Virus record (IMG/VR): IMGVR_UViG_3300036715_000736 | Coordinates: 1-27,587 of that record | Reading direction: 5' to 3' (one strand) | DNA length: 27,587 nt | Source: a virus | Shown: piece by piece, positions 11,688 to 17,709 of the stretch | Layout: each line of letters opens with the position of its first letter | Position numbering within the stretch: the first letter of the stretch is position 1 | The notes under the pieces: generated by a model | The model's database searches: none | The model's input: only the letters and a program-made list of their open reading frames with translations | Told to the model about the DNA's origin: nothing | Program-made: the position numbers and the translations under genes

Positions 11688-12149
11688 ATGAAAGAGATCA
11701 AGGTAAAGCACGAATGCGGTTCCTGCCACGGGACAGGGCTCTATTCCGGCATGGGCGAGAGCAATGGCGCAGCGGTGGTCTGTCACTCTTGCAAGGGAAC
11801 GGGGTGGTGCGAATCGGTTTTCCAGCCCTTCACTGGTCGCAAAGAACTATCTGGAATCAAGCGCGTCTACCAGGTAAATCCTGGCATCAAGATCGGGGAA
11901 GAGAACGGCTACAGGCTGGAGGACTTCGGGGGGATGCCGTTGGCGAATTGGATTGCTGGTGAACCATTCAAGCCCGGCATGGAGAATCGCGCATTCACCT
12001 GTCCGCGCTGGTGGGCGCAATGCACACCTGGTCCGAGTCCGAAATGGAAGGAATGCAACGCCTGCCTGGGGCGTCCATTCAACCGATGTCCCCACTTCGA
12101 GAACAGGGCCGTCTGCTGGGAGCGCTGGGACAAAGAACGAGCGGTCTAA
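11688..12149 (+). CDS. Cassette gene 4: Cys-rich DnaJ-type zinc-finger protein
   Basis: GAAGGAGAAG precedes ATG 11688. The 153-residue product has two CxxCxGxG-type motifs near the N-terminus (CGSCHGTG, CHSCKGTG), the pattern of DnaJ-like zinc centres, and a second Cys-rich patch near the C-terminus (CTPG, CNACLG, RCPHF, VCWERW). The middle carries Trp- and Pro-rich segments. Metal binding is likely; partner and role are unknown. The TAA stop lies in GTCTAAC (12144-12150). Confidence 0.68.
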   Translation: MKEIKVKHECGSCHGTGLYSGMGESNGAAVVCHSCKGTGWCESVFQPFTGRKELSGIKRVYQVNPGIKIGEENGYRLEDFGGMPLANWIAGEPFKPGMENRAFTCPRWWAQCTPGPSPKWKECNACLGRPFNRCPHFENRAVCWERWDKERAV

Positions 12150-12241
12150 CGGCAGGCATAACCGGCCCGATAGCCGAGCCGGACATTCAAACCGCACGGA
12201 CTACAACGGCTATCGGGTCCGAGTTGATGCAGAGGTTAGGC
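12144..12241 (+). repeat. attC site 4
   Basis: Cores GTCTAAC (12144-12150) and GTTAGGC (12235-12241), 98 nt in all. CGGCCCGATAGCCG pairs with CGGCTATCGGGTCCG with one extra base at the same position as in site 2. GCATAAC pairs with GTTGATGC, leaving one unpaired base. The shared architecture with site 2 but different stem sequence indicates conserved structure with compensatory change (GTTAGCCA/TGGCTAAC against GATAGCCG/CGGCTATC). Confidence 0.78.
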
Positions 12242-12243
12242 GT

Positions 12244-12459
12244 ATGGAAATCGAAAAATTGAACCATTGTCGGAAGTGCTTAGCCTACTACCCCAACGGG
12301 GAAGAACATCACTGCGTTTCCTGGATTGTCGGCTTGGTGGAGCTGTGGGAAAGCCAACACGGGAAGTTAGACAATCCGCATTTTGAATGTCGAGTATGTT
12401 TCCCGGATGGGAACTGTCCCGAAGAGTGCATCAAGAGGAACCACCACATCAACGCCTAA
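12244..12459 (+). CDS. Cassette gene 5: small Cys/His-rich protein
   Basis: ATG 12244 follows the attC core by only 2 nt, so any ribosome-binding site (AGAGG, 12231-12235) lies inside attC itself. The frame is open further upstream, through the previous gene and attC. The 71-residue product has CRKC, a HHC, CRVC and CPEEC, about seven Cys in all, suggesting one or two zinc sites. No family recognised. The sequence is AT-rich for this genome. The TAA stop is in GCCTAAC. Confidence 0.62.
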   Translation: MEIEKLNHCRKCLAYYPNGEEHHCVSWIVGLVELWESQHGKLDNPHFECRVCFPDGNCPEECIKRNHHINA

Positions 12460-12460
12460 C
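12454..12460 (+). repeat. Truncated attC: left core only
   Basis: GCCTAAC contains the stop of the last cassette gene, as elsewhere in the array, but no GTTRRRY core or complementary arm follows within 200 nt. The array therefore ends in a broken site at the junction with the phage backbone. Confidence 0.5.
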
Positions 12461-12521
12461 TTTGATTTGGGCGAACAGCTAGTCCGCCTATCGCGCGAAA
12501 CACGAATCCGAAGGAGCATCC

Positions 12522-12677
12522 ATGAAAGCCCGCTGTTGCCCCCGGTGCCTGACCCTCACCGGGGACGTGGAGGACGGGTCCGTCCACACCTGCTCACCGA
12601 CCCCGGCGTGGCGGGAAATGGAAGCCAAGGTCGCGGAATTGGAGGCCACGCTCGCAGCCATCCTCGACTTGATGTAG
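12522..12677 (+). CDS. 51-residue Cys-rich/coiled-coil protein
   Basis: A short frame from ATG 12522 (AAGGAG 5 nt upstream) to TAG 12675-12677. The N-terminus has CCPRC and a further Cys at residue 24, a possible partial zinc knuckle. The C-terminal half is an amphipathic helix (REMEAKVAELEATLAAIL) that could dimerise as a coiled coil. It is GC-rich like the backbone, unlike the genes on either side. No family recognised. Confidence 0.52.
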   Translation: MKARCCPRCLTLTGDVEDGSVHTCSPTPAWREMEAKVAELEATLAAILDLM

Positions 12678-12689
12678 GATGCCCCACAA

Positions 12690-13418
12690 ATGAGGAGACG
12701 GGATTTGAATCGCCTAGAAATTGGAAACGCCACTTTATACCATGCCGACTGTTTGGAGGTTCTGGGCCAGATTCCGGCATGTTCGGTCAATGCTGTCGTC
12801 ACGGACCCGCCCTATGGGATCAATACGAAATCGGACGGTAAGGGGAAATTGAACCCTTGGGGTGATCTATGCAATTCCGCTTTTTGGTACGCGGAATGGT
12901 TCCGGCGCGTCCGAGAGAAACTGACGCCTGACGGGTGCATGTGGACTTGCTTGAATTGGAGGTCATTGGTGACGTTCCAGAAAGCGGCCTGCGATATCGG
13001 GTGGTCGATAGAAAGTCTTTTGGTATGGGACAAGCAATGGATTGGACCAGGAGGGCAGAAAGGCTTGCGCCCATCTTTTGAACTAGTGGCGTTGTTTGCT
13101 GGGGAAGATTTTGTTATTCCAAATCGCGGGATTCCAGACGTGCAGTCTTTCAAATGGTCATCAACAAAGCCCAATGGACACCCAGCAGAAAAGCCGGTTG
13201 CCTTGATGGATTTCCTTATTCGCAACTCCACAAAGCCCGGGGATGTGGTGATGGATCTCTTCATGGGAAGCGGGACCACTGGAGTTGCAGCCCTGGCATC
13301 TGACCGCCGGTTTATTGGAGTGGAGATGGACGAAAGATTTTTTGATCTGGCATGCGAGCGGATCAAGATGGGAACACACAACCAAAGCCTTTTCGACGTT
13401 GATGGAGATGCATCCTGA
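12690..13418 (+). CDS. Class-beta DNA N4-cytosine/N6-adenine methyltransferase
   Basis: The 242-residue product has motif IV DPPY (39-42) near the N-terminus and motif I FMGSGTT (191-197) near the C-terminus, the order of beta-class amino-methyltransferases (N6-A or N4-C). HPAEKP (164-169) is the usual segment between them. It transfers methyl from S-adenosylmethionine to DNA; the target site cannot be read from sequence. No restriction enzyme gene adjoins it, so protection from host restriction or a regulatory role is likely. TTG 12705, with AGGAGA upstream, is an alternative start. It is AT-rich (one row 47% GC), suggesting recent acquisition. Confidence 0.88.
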   Translation: MRRRDLNRLEIGNATLYHADCLEVLGQIPACSVNAVVTDPPYGINTKSDGKGKLNPWGDLCNSAFWYAEWFRRVREKLTPDGCMWTCLNWRSLVTFQKAACDIGWSIESLLVWDKQWIGPGGQKGLRPSFELVALFAGEDFVIPNRGIPDVQSFKWSSTKPNGHPAEKPVALMDFLIRNSTKPGDVVMDLFMGSGTTGVAALASDRRFIGVEMDERFFDLACERIKMGTHNQSLFDVDGDAS

Positions 13419-13431
13419 CGCCCCAGCTAAC

Positions 13432-13448
13432 CGGCCCCGCCGTGGGCC
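13432..13448 (+). repeat. 17-nt direct repeat, right copy
   Basis: An exact copy of the sequence at 10155-10171, in the same orientation, 14 nt after the methyltransferase gene. The preceding CAGCTAAC resembles the AGCTAACCGGCCC of attC site 2, so the region may derive from a site remnant. Confidence 0.55.
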
Positions 13449-13482
13449 TATCCTACCCCCTGCCCAACACCCTCGACTGATC

Positions 13483-13845
13483 ATGCTCCGCAGGTCCCCC
13501 ATCCGGCCCAAGCGCCTGACACCCAGGCGCAAGGGCAAGCCCGCCCCGCGCATCAAGGTGGGGCGGGTGAAGGACCCGGAACACCTGGCACTGGTTCGTT
13601 CCTTGCCATGCATCGTCTGCGGAGCCCCGCCACCCAGCGAGGCACACCACCCCCGCGAGGGCCAGGGCATGGGCCAGAAGGCCGACGATCATCAGGCCAT
13701 CAGCCTCTGCGCCGCCTGCCACCGCACAGGGCGCCACGCCTTCCACGCCGGGCCGCGAGAGTTCGCCAGCCGCTTCGGGTCTCACCAGGAACTGCTAGCC
13801 AAGGTTGTGATGGCCTTGAAAGCAGCGGGATATGACCCAACATGA
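13483..13845 (+). CDS. HNH protein of the Ref/DUF968 type
   Basis: ATG 13483 is the most natural start, although no clear ribosome-binding site precedes it; in-frame ATGs inside the methyltransferase gene (13402, 13408) are alternatives. The 120-residue product has a very basic N-terminus (RRSPIRPKRLTPRRKGK), then a zinc/HNH core: LPCIVCG, the AHHPREGQGMGQKADDH block, and LCAACHRTGRHAFH. This resembles Ref of phage P1 (a RecA-dependent nuclease) and the DUF968 family, common in phage recombination or late-regulation regions. It probably nicks or cuts DNA during recombination. Confidence 0.7.
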   Translation: MLRRSPIRPKRLTPRRKGKPAPRIKVGRVKDPEHLALVRSLPCIVCGAPPPSEAHHPREGQGMGQKADDHQAISLCAACHRTGRHAFHAGPREFASRFGSHQELLAKVVMALKAAGYDPT

Positions 13846-13913
13846 ATTTCCAACTCCCCGCCCTGATGGCCGAGTTCCGGGCCGCCATGGAAGGACTCGG
13901 GTTTGAGTTGTAA
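13842..13913 (+). CDS. 23-residue translated leader-type peptide (tentative)
   Basis: ATG 13842 overlaps the stop of the HNH gene (ATGA) and runs to TAA 13911-13913. The peptide is one amphipathic helix (MAEFRAAMEGLGFEL). The coupling and the terminator just after it suggest translation, but a frame this short may be chance. Confidence 0.3.
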   Translation: MNFQLPALMAEFRAAMEGLGFEL

Positions 13914-13931
13914 GGCCAGGAACCGCCAAAG

Positions 13932-13953
13932 AAGCCCCCGAAAGGGGGCTTTA
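13932..13953 (+). terminator. Hairpin terminator with GAAA tetraloop
   Basis: AAGCCCCC (13932-13939) pairs with GGGGGCTT (13944-13951) around a GAAA loop, followed by a short T stretch. It separates the HNH gene from the ParB-like gene. The T-run is short, so efficiency may be partial. A TGCTATTCT extended -10-like string (13967-13975) follows and may restart transcription. Confidence 0.6.
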
Positions 13954-13995
13954 CCATGCCCAACCTGCTATTCTGTGCCCGAAAGGAGGCAGACC

Positions 13996-14571
13996 GTGGC
14001 AAAACCGAAGGCTAAGGGCTGTCCAGATCCGAACACCCCCTGTCCAGATCTGGACACATCAGCGCCCGAACGATTGCAGGTTGTGACGCGCCGCGTCACC
14101 GATCTGATCCCCTACGCCCGAAACGCCCGGACCCATTCCGACGCTCAGGTGGCGCAGATCGCGGCCTCGATCAAAGAGTTCGGCTTCACTAACCCCGTCC
14201 TGACCCATGGGGACGACATCCTGGCGGGCCACGGGCGCGTCCTGGCGGCCCGGAAGCTCGGGATGGATACCGTGCCCACCATTGACCTGTCCCACCTCAC
14301 CAAGACGCAGGCGCGGGCCTATATCCTTGCCGATAACCAACTCAGCCTCAACGCGGGATGGGAAGCCGAGATGCTGGCCCTGGAACTTGCCGAGCTGGAC
14401 GCGGAGGGGTTCGATCTGGACCTGCTTGGCTTCCCGGATGTGACTGGGCTGATGAACCCGGTCGAACAGCCCGAAGTGTCCAGCGCCCAAGAGATTGACA
14501 CGGACGGTTATGAGATGACCTGCAAGTGTCCCCGTTGTGGCATGGAGTTCAACCCCAAGGTGCCCTCATGA
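13996..14571 (+). CDS. ParB/Srx-fold protein
   Basis: GTG 13996 is supported by AAAGGAGG upstream. The 191-residue product has a ParB N-terminal-type domain at about 28-120: LIPYARNARTHSDAQVAQIAASIKEFGF, the GHGR nucleotide-binding box (78-81), then LGMDTVPTIDL. This domain binds CTP in true ParB proteins, and phage versions usually accompany DNA methyltransferases, as here (ATGA overlap with the next gene). A zinc-ribbon-like CKCPRC ends the protein. A role in guiding methylation or DNA binding is inferred. A 16-bp palindrome lies in its 5' coding region. Confidence 0.78.
   Translation: MAKPKAKGCPDPNTPCPDLDTSAPERLQVVTRRVTDLIPYARNARTHSDAQVAQIAASIKEFGFTNPVLTHGDDILAGHGRVLAARKLGMDTVPTIDLSHLTKTQARAYILADNQLSLNAGWEAEMLALELAELDAEGFDLDLLGFPDVTGLMNPVEQPEVSSAQEIDTDGYEMTCKCPRCGMEFNPKVPS
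14041..14056 (+). promoter_or_regulatory. 16-bp perfect palindrome inside the parB-like gene
   Basis: TGTCCAGATCTGGACA is fully self-complementary, and a half-site TGTCCAGATC recurs 21 bp upstream (14020-14029). The size and TG...CA ends resemble parS-type ParB sites. Binding by the encoded protein is only a hypothesis. Confidence 0.45.
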
Positions 14572-15614
14572 ACCCCTGCGCATGGAATCTGACGGATCTG
14601 GAGGCCATCCCGAGGAATGGGATTCAGGTGATGACGACCTTCGCTTGCGGTGGTGGGTCAAGCATGGGCTATAAATTGGCAGGATGTGACGTTATCGCCG
14701 CCAATGACATAGACCCAGAAATGGCATGGCACTACAAGGAAAACCTGCATCCTGCATACTATTACCTCTGCCCGATCCGTGACCTTCTGACTGCTGATCT
14801 GCCGCCAGAACTGTTCAAGCTGGACATTCTCGACGGTTCCCCGCCTTGTTCCACCTTCAGCACAGCCGGAAGCCGAGAGAAGGCATGGGGCAAAGAGAAG
14901 CACTTCCGGGAAGGGCAGGCCAAACAAGTCCTGTCTGACCTGTTCTTTGACTACCTGGACCTAGTGGAACGGCTCAAGCCAAAGGTGGTCATCGCTGAGA
15001 ACGTCAAGGGGATGCTGCTCGGTAACGCCAGAGGATACACCAAGCTCATTGTGGGACGGTTCCGACAGATCGGCTATCGGGTCCAGGTGTTCCTGCTCAA
15101 TGCGGCAGACTGTGGTGTCCCTCAGCGCCGGGAGCGGGTGTTTTTTTGTGCCGTGCGCGATGATATTGACGCGCCTTCTTTGAAGCTAGCACCGGCGCAC
15201 CGATGGATTAGCGCGGGTGAGGCCACGAGTGATGTGCAGGCTCTGACTGAGGCGGAGATAGCAGATACGCGCCCGACGCCTGAAGCACTGCAATTCTGGG
15301 CAAAGACCAAGCAAGGCGATTCGTTTGCAAAAGCGAAAGAGCGTGCGACAGGCAAGGCGAATGGGTTTGGGCGCGTAAGAATTGCCGAGCAATTGCCATC
15401 CGCAACGCTGACATCCAACGCGGGCGACTTCTATCACTGGACGCAATGCAGGCGATTGACGCTACGCGAATCAAAGCGTCTCGGTTCCTTCCCTGATGAC
15501 TACCGCGCCAAGTCGGACAAGATCGGCAAATACATGATCGGCATGAGTGTCCCACCCAAGATGGCCGCTTATGTAGCACGTGAAGTCTGCCGCCAATGGC
15601 TGGGAGTTGCATGA
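14568..15614 (+). CDS. DNA cytosine-5 methyltransferase
   Basis: ATG 14568 overlaps the ParB-like stop (ATGA). The 348-residue product shows C5-methyltransferase motifs in order: motif I TFACGGGSSMGYKLAG (24-39), motif IV SPPCSTFS with catalytic Cys94, motif VI ENV (144-146), motif VIII QRRERVFF (about 186-193), and motif X near the C-terminus (IGMSVPPKMAAYVA). The stretch between VIII and X holds the target-recognition region. It methylates phage DNA at cytosine, probably to evade restriction; no partner endonuclease is visible. The second half is AT-richer than its neighbours. Confidence 0.9.
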   Translation: MNPCAWNLTDLEAIPRNGIQVMTTFACGGGSSMGYKLAGCDVIAANDIDPEMAWHYKENLHPAYYYLCPIRDLLTADLPPELFKLDILDGSPPCSTFSTAGSREKAWGKEKHFREGQAKQVLSDLFFDYLDLVERLKPKVVIAENVKGMLLGNARGYTKLIVGRFRQIGYRVQVFLLNAADCGVPQRRERVFFCAVRDDIDAPSLKLAPAHRWISAGEATSDVQALTEAEIADTRPTPEALQFWAKTKQGDSFAKAKERATGKANGFGRVRIAEQLPSATLTSNAGDFYHWTQCRRLTLRESKRLGSFPDDYRAKSDKIGKYMIGMSVPPKMAAYVAREVCRQWLGVA

Positions 15615-15654
15615 TCCTCCGATCCCAGTTCAATGCACGAAAGGAGATCCGCCC

Positions 15655-16158
15655 ATGAGCAGCAGACCAACCAAGACCCCCAAGCAATCCGCTGGGCGCT
15701 TGCTAAAGCAGACCCAGGCGCTCCGGCTCCGTGCCCACGGGCACAGCTTCCGAGACATCGCCAAGGCCCTCGGGTGCAGCCATGGCACGGCCCACGCGCT
15801 GGTCAAGGATGCCTTCGCGGCGGAGCGGAAGGGCATCAGCGAGGCCAAGGCTGACCTGGTGGAGACGGAGATCCTGCGGTGTGACACCTATCTCCAGGCC
15901 ATCGCCAAACAGGTGCAGGCGGGCAGTGTCCGGGCGATAGATACGGCTCTGCGGGTGGCGGAACGCCGGGCCAAATTGCTCGGCCTGGACGCCCCAACCC
16001 TGGTGGCCCCCACCATGCCGGACGGGAGCGCGATGCCTCCAGTCTTGGACCTGTCCAGGCTCTCCACGGACCAACTGGAGACGCTGGAGGCCATCTATCA
16101 GACCTGTGCTGTTGACCCCGCCCCGGATGCCGAGCCTGCGCCCGACCCCAAGGCGTAA
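15655..16158 (+). CDS. Small terminase subunit candidate
   Basis: AAAGGAG precedes ATG 15655; the frame is open upstream into the methyltransferase gene. The 167-residue product has an N-terminal HTH (LRAHGHSFRDIAKALGCSHGTAHALV, about 27-52), a central helical oligomerisation-type region and an acidic Pro-rich tail. This and its position directly before the large subunit fit a small terminase that recognises packaging sites. No strong named-family match was recognised. Confidence 0.7.
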   Translation: MSSRPTKTPKQSAGRLLKQTQALRLRAHGHSFRDIAKALGCSHGTAHALVKDAFAAERKGISEAKADLVETEILRCDTYLQAIAKQVQAGSVRAIDTALRVAERRAKLLGLDAPTLVAPTMPDGSAMPPVLDLSRLSTDQLETLEAIYQTCAVDPAPDAEPAPDPKA

Positions 16159-16161
16159 CCC

Positions 16162-17685
16162 GTGAAGAACCTGCCGCCCCTGGCTGACATCAAGCGGGAA
16201 CTGGCCCGTAAGAAGCTCATCCGCTTCATCATCGAAACCTTCCCCGGCTACAAGGCCGGGTGGTTCGCGCGTGAGGTGGCGACGGCCCTGGACCAGTTCC
16301 TTGATGATGTTGAGGCCAGGAAGTCCCCCCGCCTGATCCTTGAGGCGCCGCCCCGCCACGGCAAGACCGAGATCGTGAGCCGACGGTTTCCGGCCTACGC
16401 CCTGGGCAGGAACCCCGACCTGTCGATCATTTCCACCAGCTATTCGGCTGACCTATCCAACCGCATCAACCGTGATGTCCAGCGCATCATGGATGACCCG
16501 GCTTACGGCTGGATCTTCCCCGAGACCCGCATCCCTGGGCTCAAGACCGGTCGGAACGGCACACGGGTTCGGACCTCAGAGCTATTTGAGGTCATGGACC
16601 ACAAGGGCTCCTACCGTAGCGCGGGCGTGGGCGGTGGCATCACGGGCATGGGCGGCGACATCCTCGTGATTGACGACCCCATCAAGGATGCCGAACAGGC
16701 GAACAGCAAGACATACCGGGACAAGGTGTGGGAGTGGTATCAGTCCACCTTCTACACCCGCCGGATGCCGGGCGCCGGGATGTTGATCATCCTCACCCGC
16801 TGGCATGAGGACGATCTTGTGGGGCGGCTGCTGAAGCAGATGAAGGATGGCGAGGGCGACCCCTGGACGGTCATCAACTTCCCGGCGGTGGCAGAGCAGG
16901 ACGAGTTCAGCACCTTTGACGGGCGCCTCTTGAGGAAGGAGGGCGACCCCCTCCATCCGGAGCGTTATTCAATCGAGGAACTGGACAGGATCAAGCGGGC
17001 CGTGGGCTCCCGCGTGTGGGCCAGCCTCTACCAACAGCGGCCGGCGGCGGCAGAGGGCGCCATCTTCAAGCGGGACTGGTGGCAATGGCATCGTGCGACC
17101 ACGGATGACCCCCGGCAACTGGTCAGGGACCTAGGCATCACGAATGTGGTCCAGTTCTGGGACACGGCCTTCAAGAAGGGCGACCAGGCGGACTTCAGCG
17201 TGTGTGTCACCATGGGGGCCGGCAAGAACCGCTATTTTGTCCTAGACGTCTGGAGGGCACAGGTGGAGTTCCCCGAATTGAAGCGGGCGGTGCCGGCACA
17301 GGCCGCCAAGTGGGCTCCGTCCGTAGTGCTGGTTGAGGACAAGGCCAGCGGCCAGAGCTTGATCCAGGAGATGAAGCGCGAGACCCGCATCCCGATCATC
17401 CCCATCCCTGTGGACCGGGACAAGGTGGCCCGCGCCAACGCCGTGACCCCCATACTGGAGGCCGGGCTTGTTCACCTCCCCGAGGATGCCCCGTGGGTCT
17501 CTGACTTCGTGGATGAGCTTGCCACCTTCCCCAACGCGGCCCATGACGACCAGGTTGACGCCTTCGACGGCGCCTTGAGCTACCTGTCCTCGGGCGGGGG
17601 CGGCATGGGATTTTTTGAATACCTCCGCCGGGAAGCCGAGGCGACGAAAGCCAAGTTGATGGCGAAAGCCGACGCCGGCGGTTAA
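16162..17685 (+). CDS. terL: Terminase large subunit
   Basis: The start is GTG 16162, 3 nt after the previous stop. The 507-residue product has the ATPase motor: Walker A variant EAPPRHGKTE (61-70), Walker B DILVIDDP (166-173), a coupling-type LTRWHEDD (211-218), and a C-terminal RNase-H-like nuclease with WDTA (Asp334), LVEDKASGQS (Glu392) and HDDQVDAFDGAL (acidic residues near 457-462). It drives DNA into the procapsid and cuts concatemers. Length and motif order are normal for the family. Confidence 0.92.
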   Translation: MKNLPPLADIKRELARKKLIRFIIETFPGYKAGWFAREVATALDQFLDDVEARKSPRLILEAPPRHGKTEIVSRRFPAYALGRNPDLSIISTSYSADLSNRINRDVQRIMDDPAYGWIFPETRIPGLKTGRNGTRVRTSELFEVMDHKGSYRSAGVGGGITGMGGDILVIDDPIKDAEQANSKTYRDKVWEWYQSTFYTRRMPGAGMLIILTRWHEDDLVGRLLKQMKDGEGDPWTVINFPAVAEQDEFSTFDGRLLRKEGDPLHPERYSIEELDRIKRAVGSRVWASLYQQRPAAAEGAIFKRDWWQWHRATTDDPRQLVRDLGITNVVQFWDTAFKKGDQADFSVCVTMGAGKNRYFVLDVWRAQVEFPELKRAVPAQAAKWAPSVVLVEDKASGQSLIQEMKRETRIPIIPIPVDRDKVARANAVTPILEAGLVHLPEDAPWVSDFVDELATFPNAAHDDQVDAFDGALSYLSSGGGGMGFFEYLRREAEATKAKLMAKADAGG

Positions 17686-17709
17686 AATCCCACCTGACAG
17701 GAGGCTGGC

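Larger units (their letters stand above)
10635..12460 (+). mobile_element. Integron-type gene cassette array without integrase in the window
   Basis: Five small genes (10672, 11004, 11414, 11688, 12244) in one orientation are each followed by an attC-like site. The sites show RYYYAAC and GTTRRRY cores, inner inverted arms and, in three of them, single unpaired bases in the stem. Each start codon lies 2 to 31 nt after the preceding GTTRRRY core, and four of the five stops are the TAA inside RYYYAAC. The genes are AT-richer than the phage backbone (row counts 47-60% GC against about 68% in a structural-gene row). The last site lacks its right core, so the right boundary is broken. No tyrosine recombinase of the IntI type is visible. 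Confidence 0.75.
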
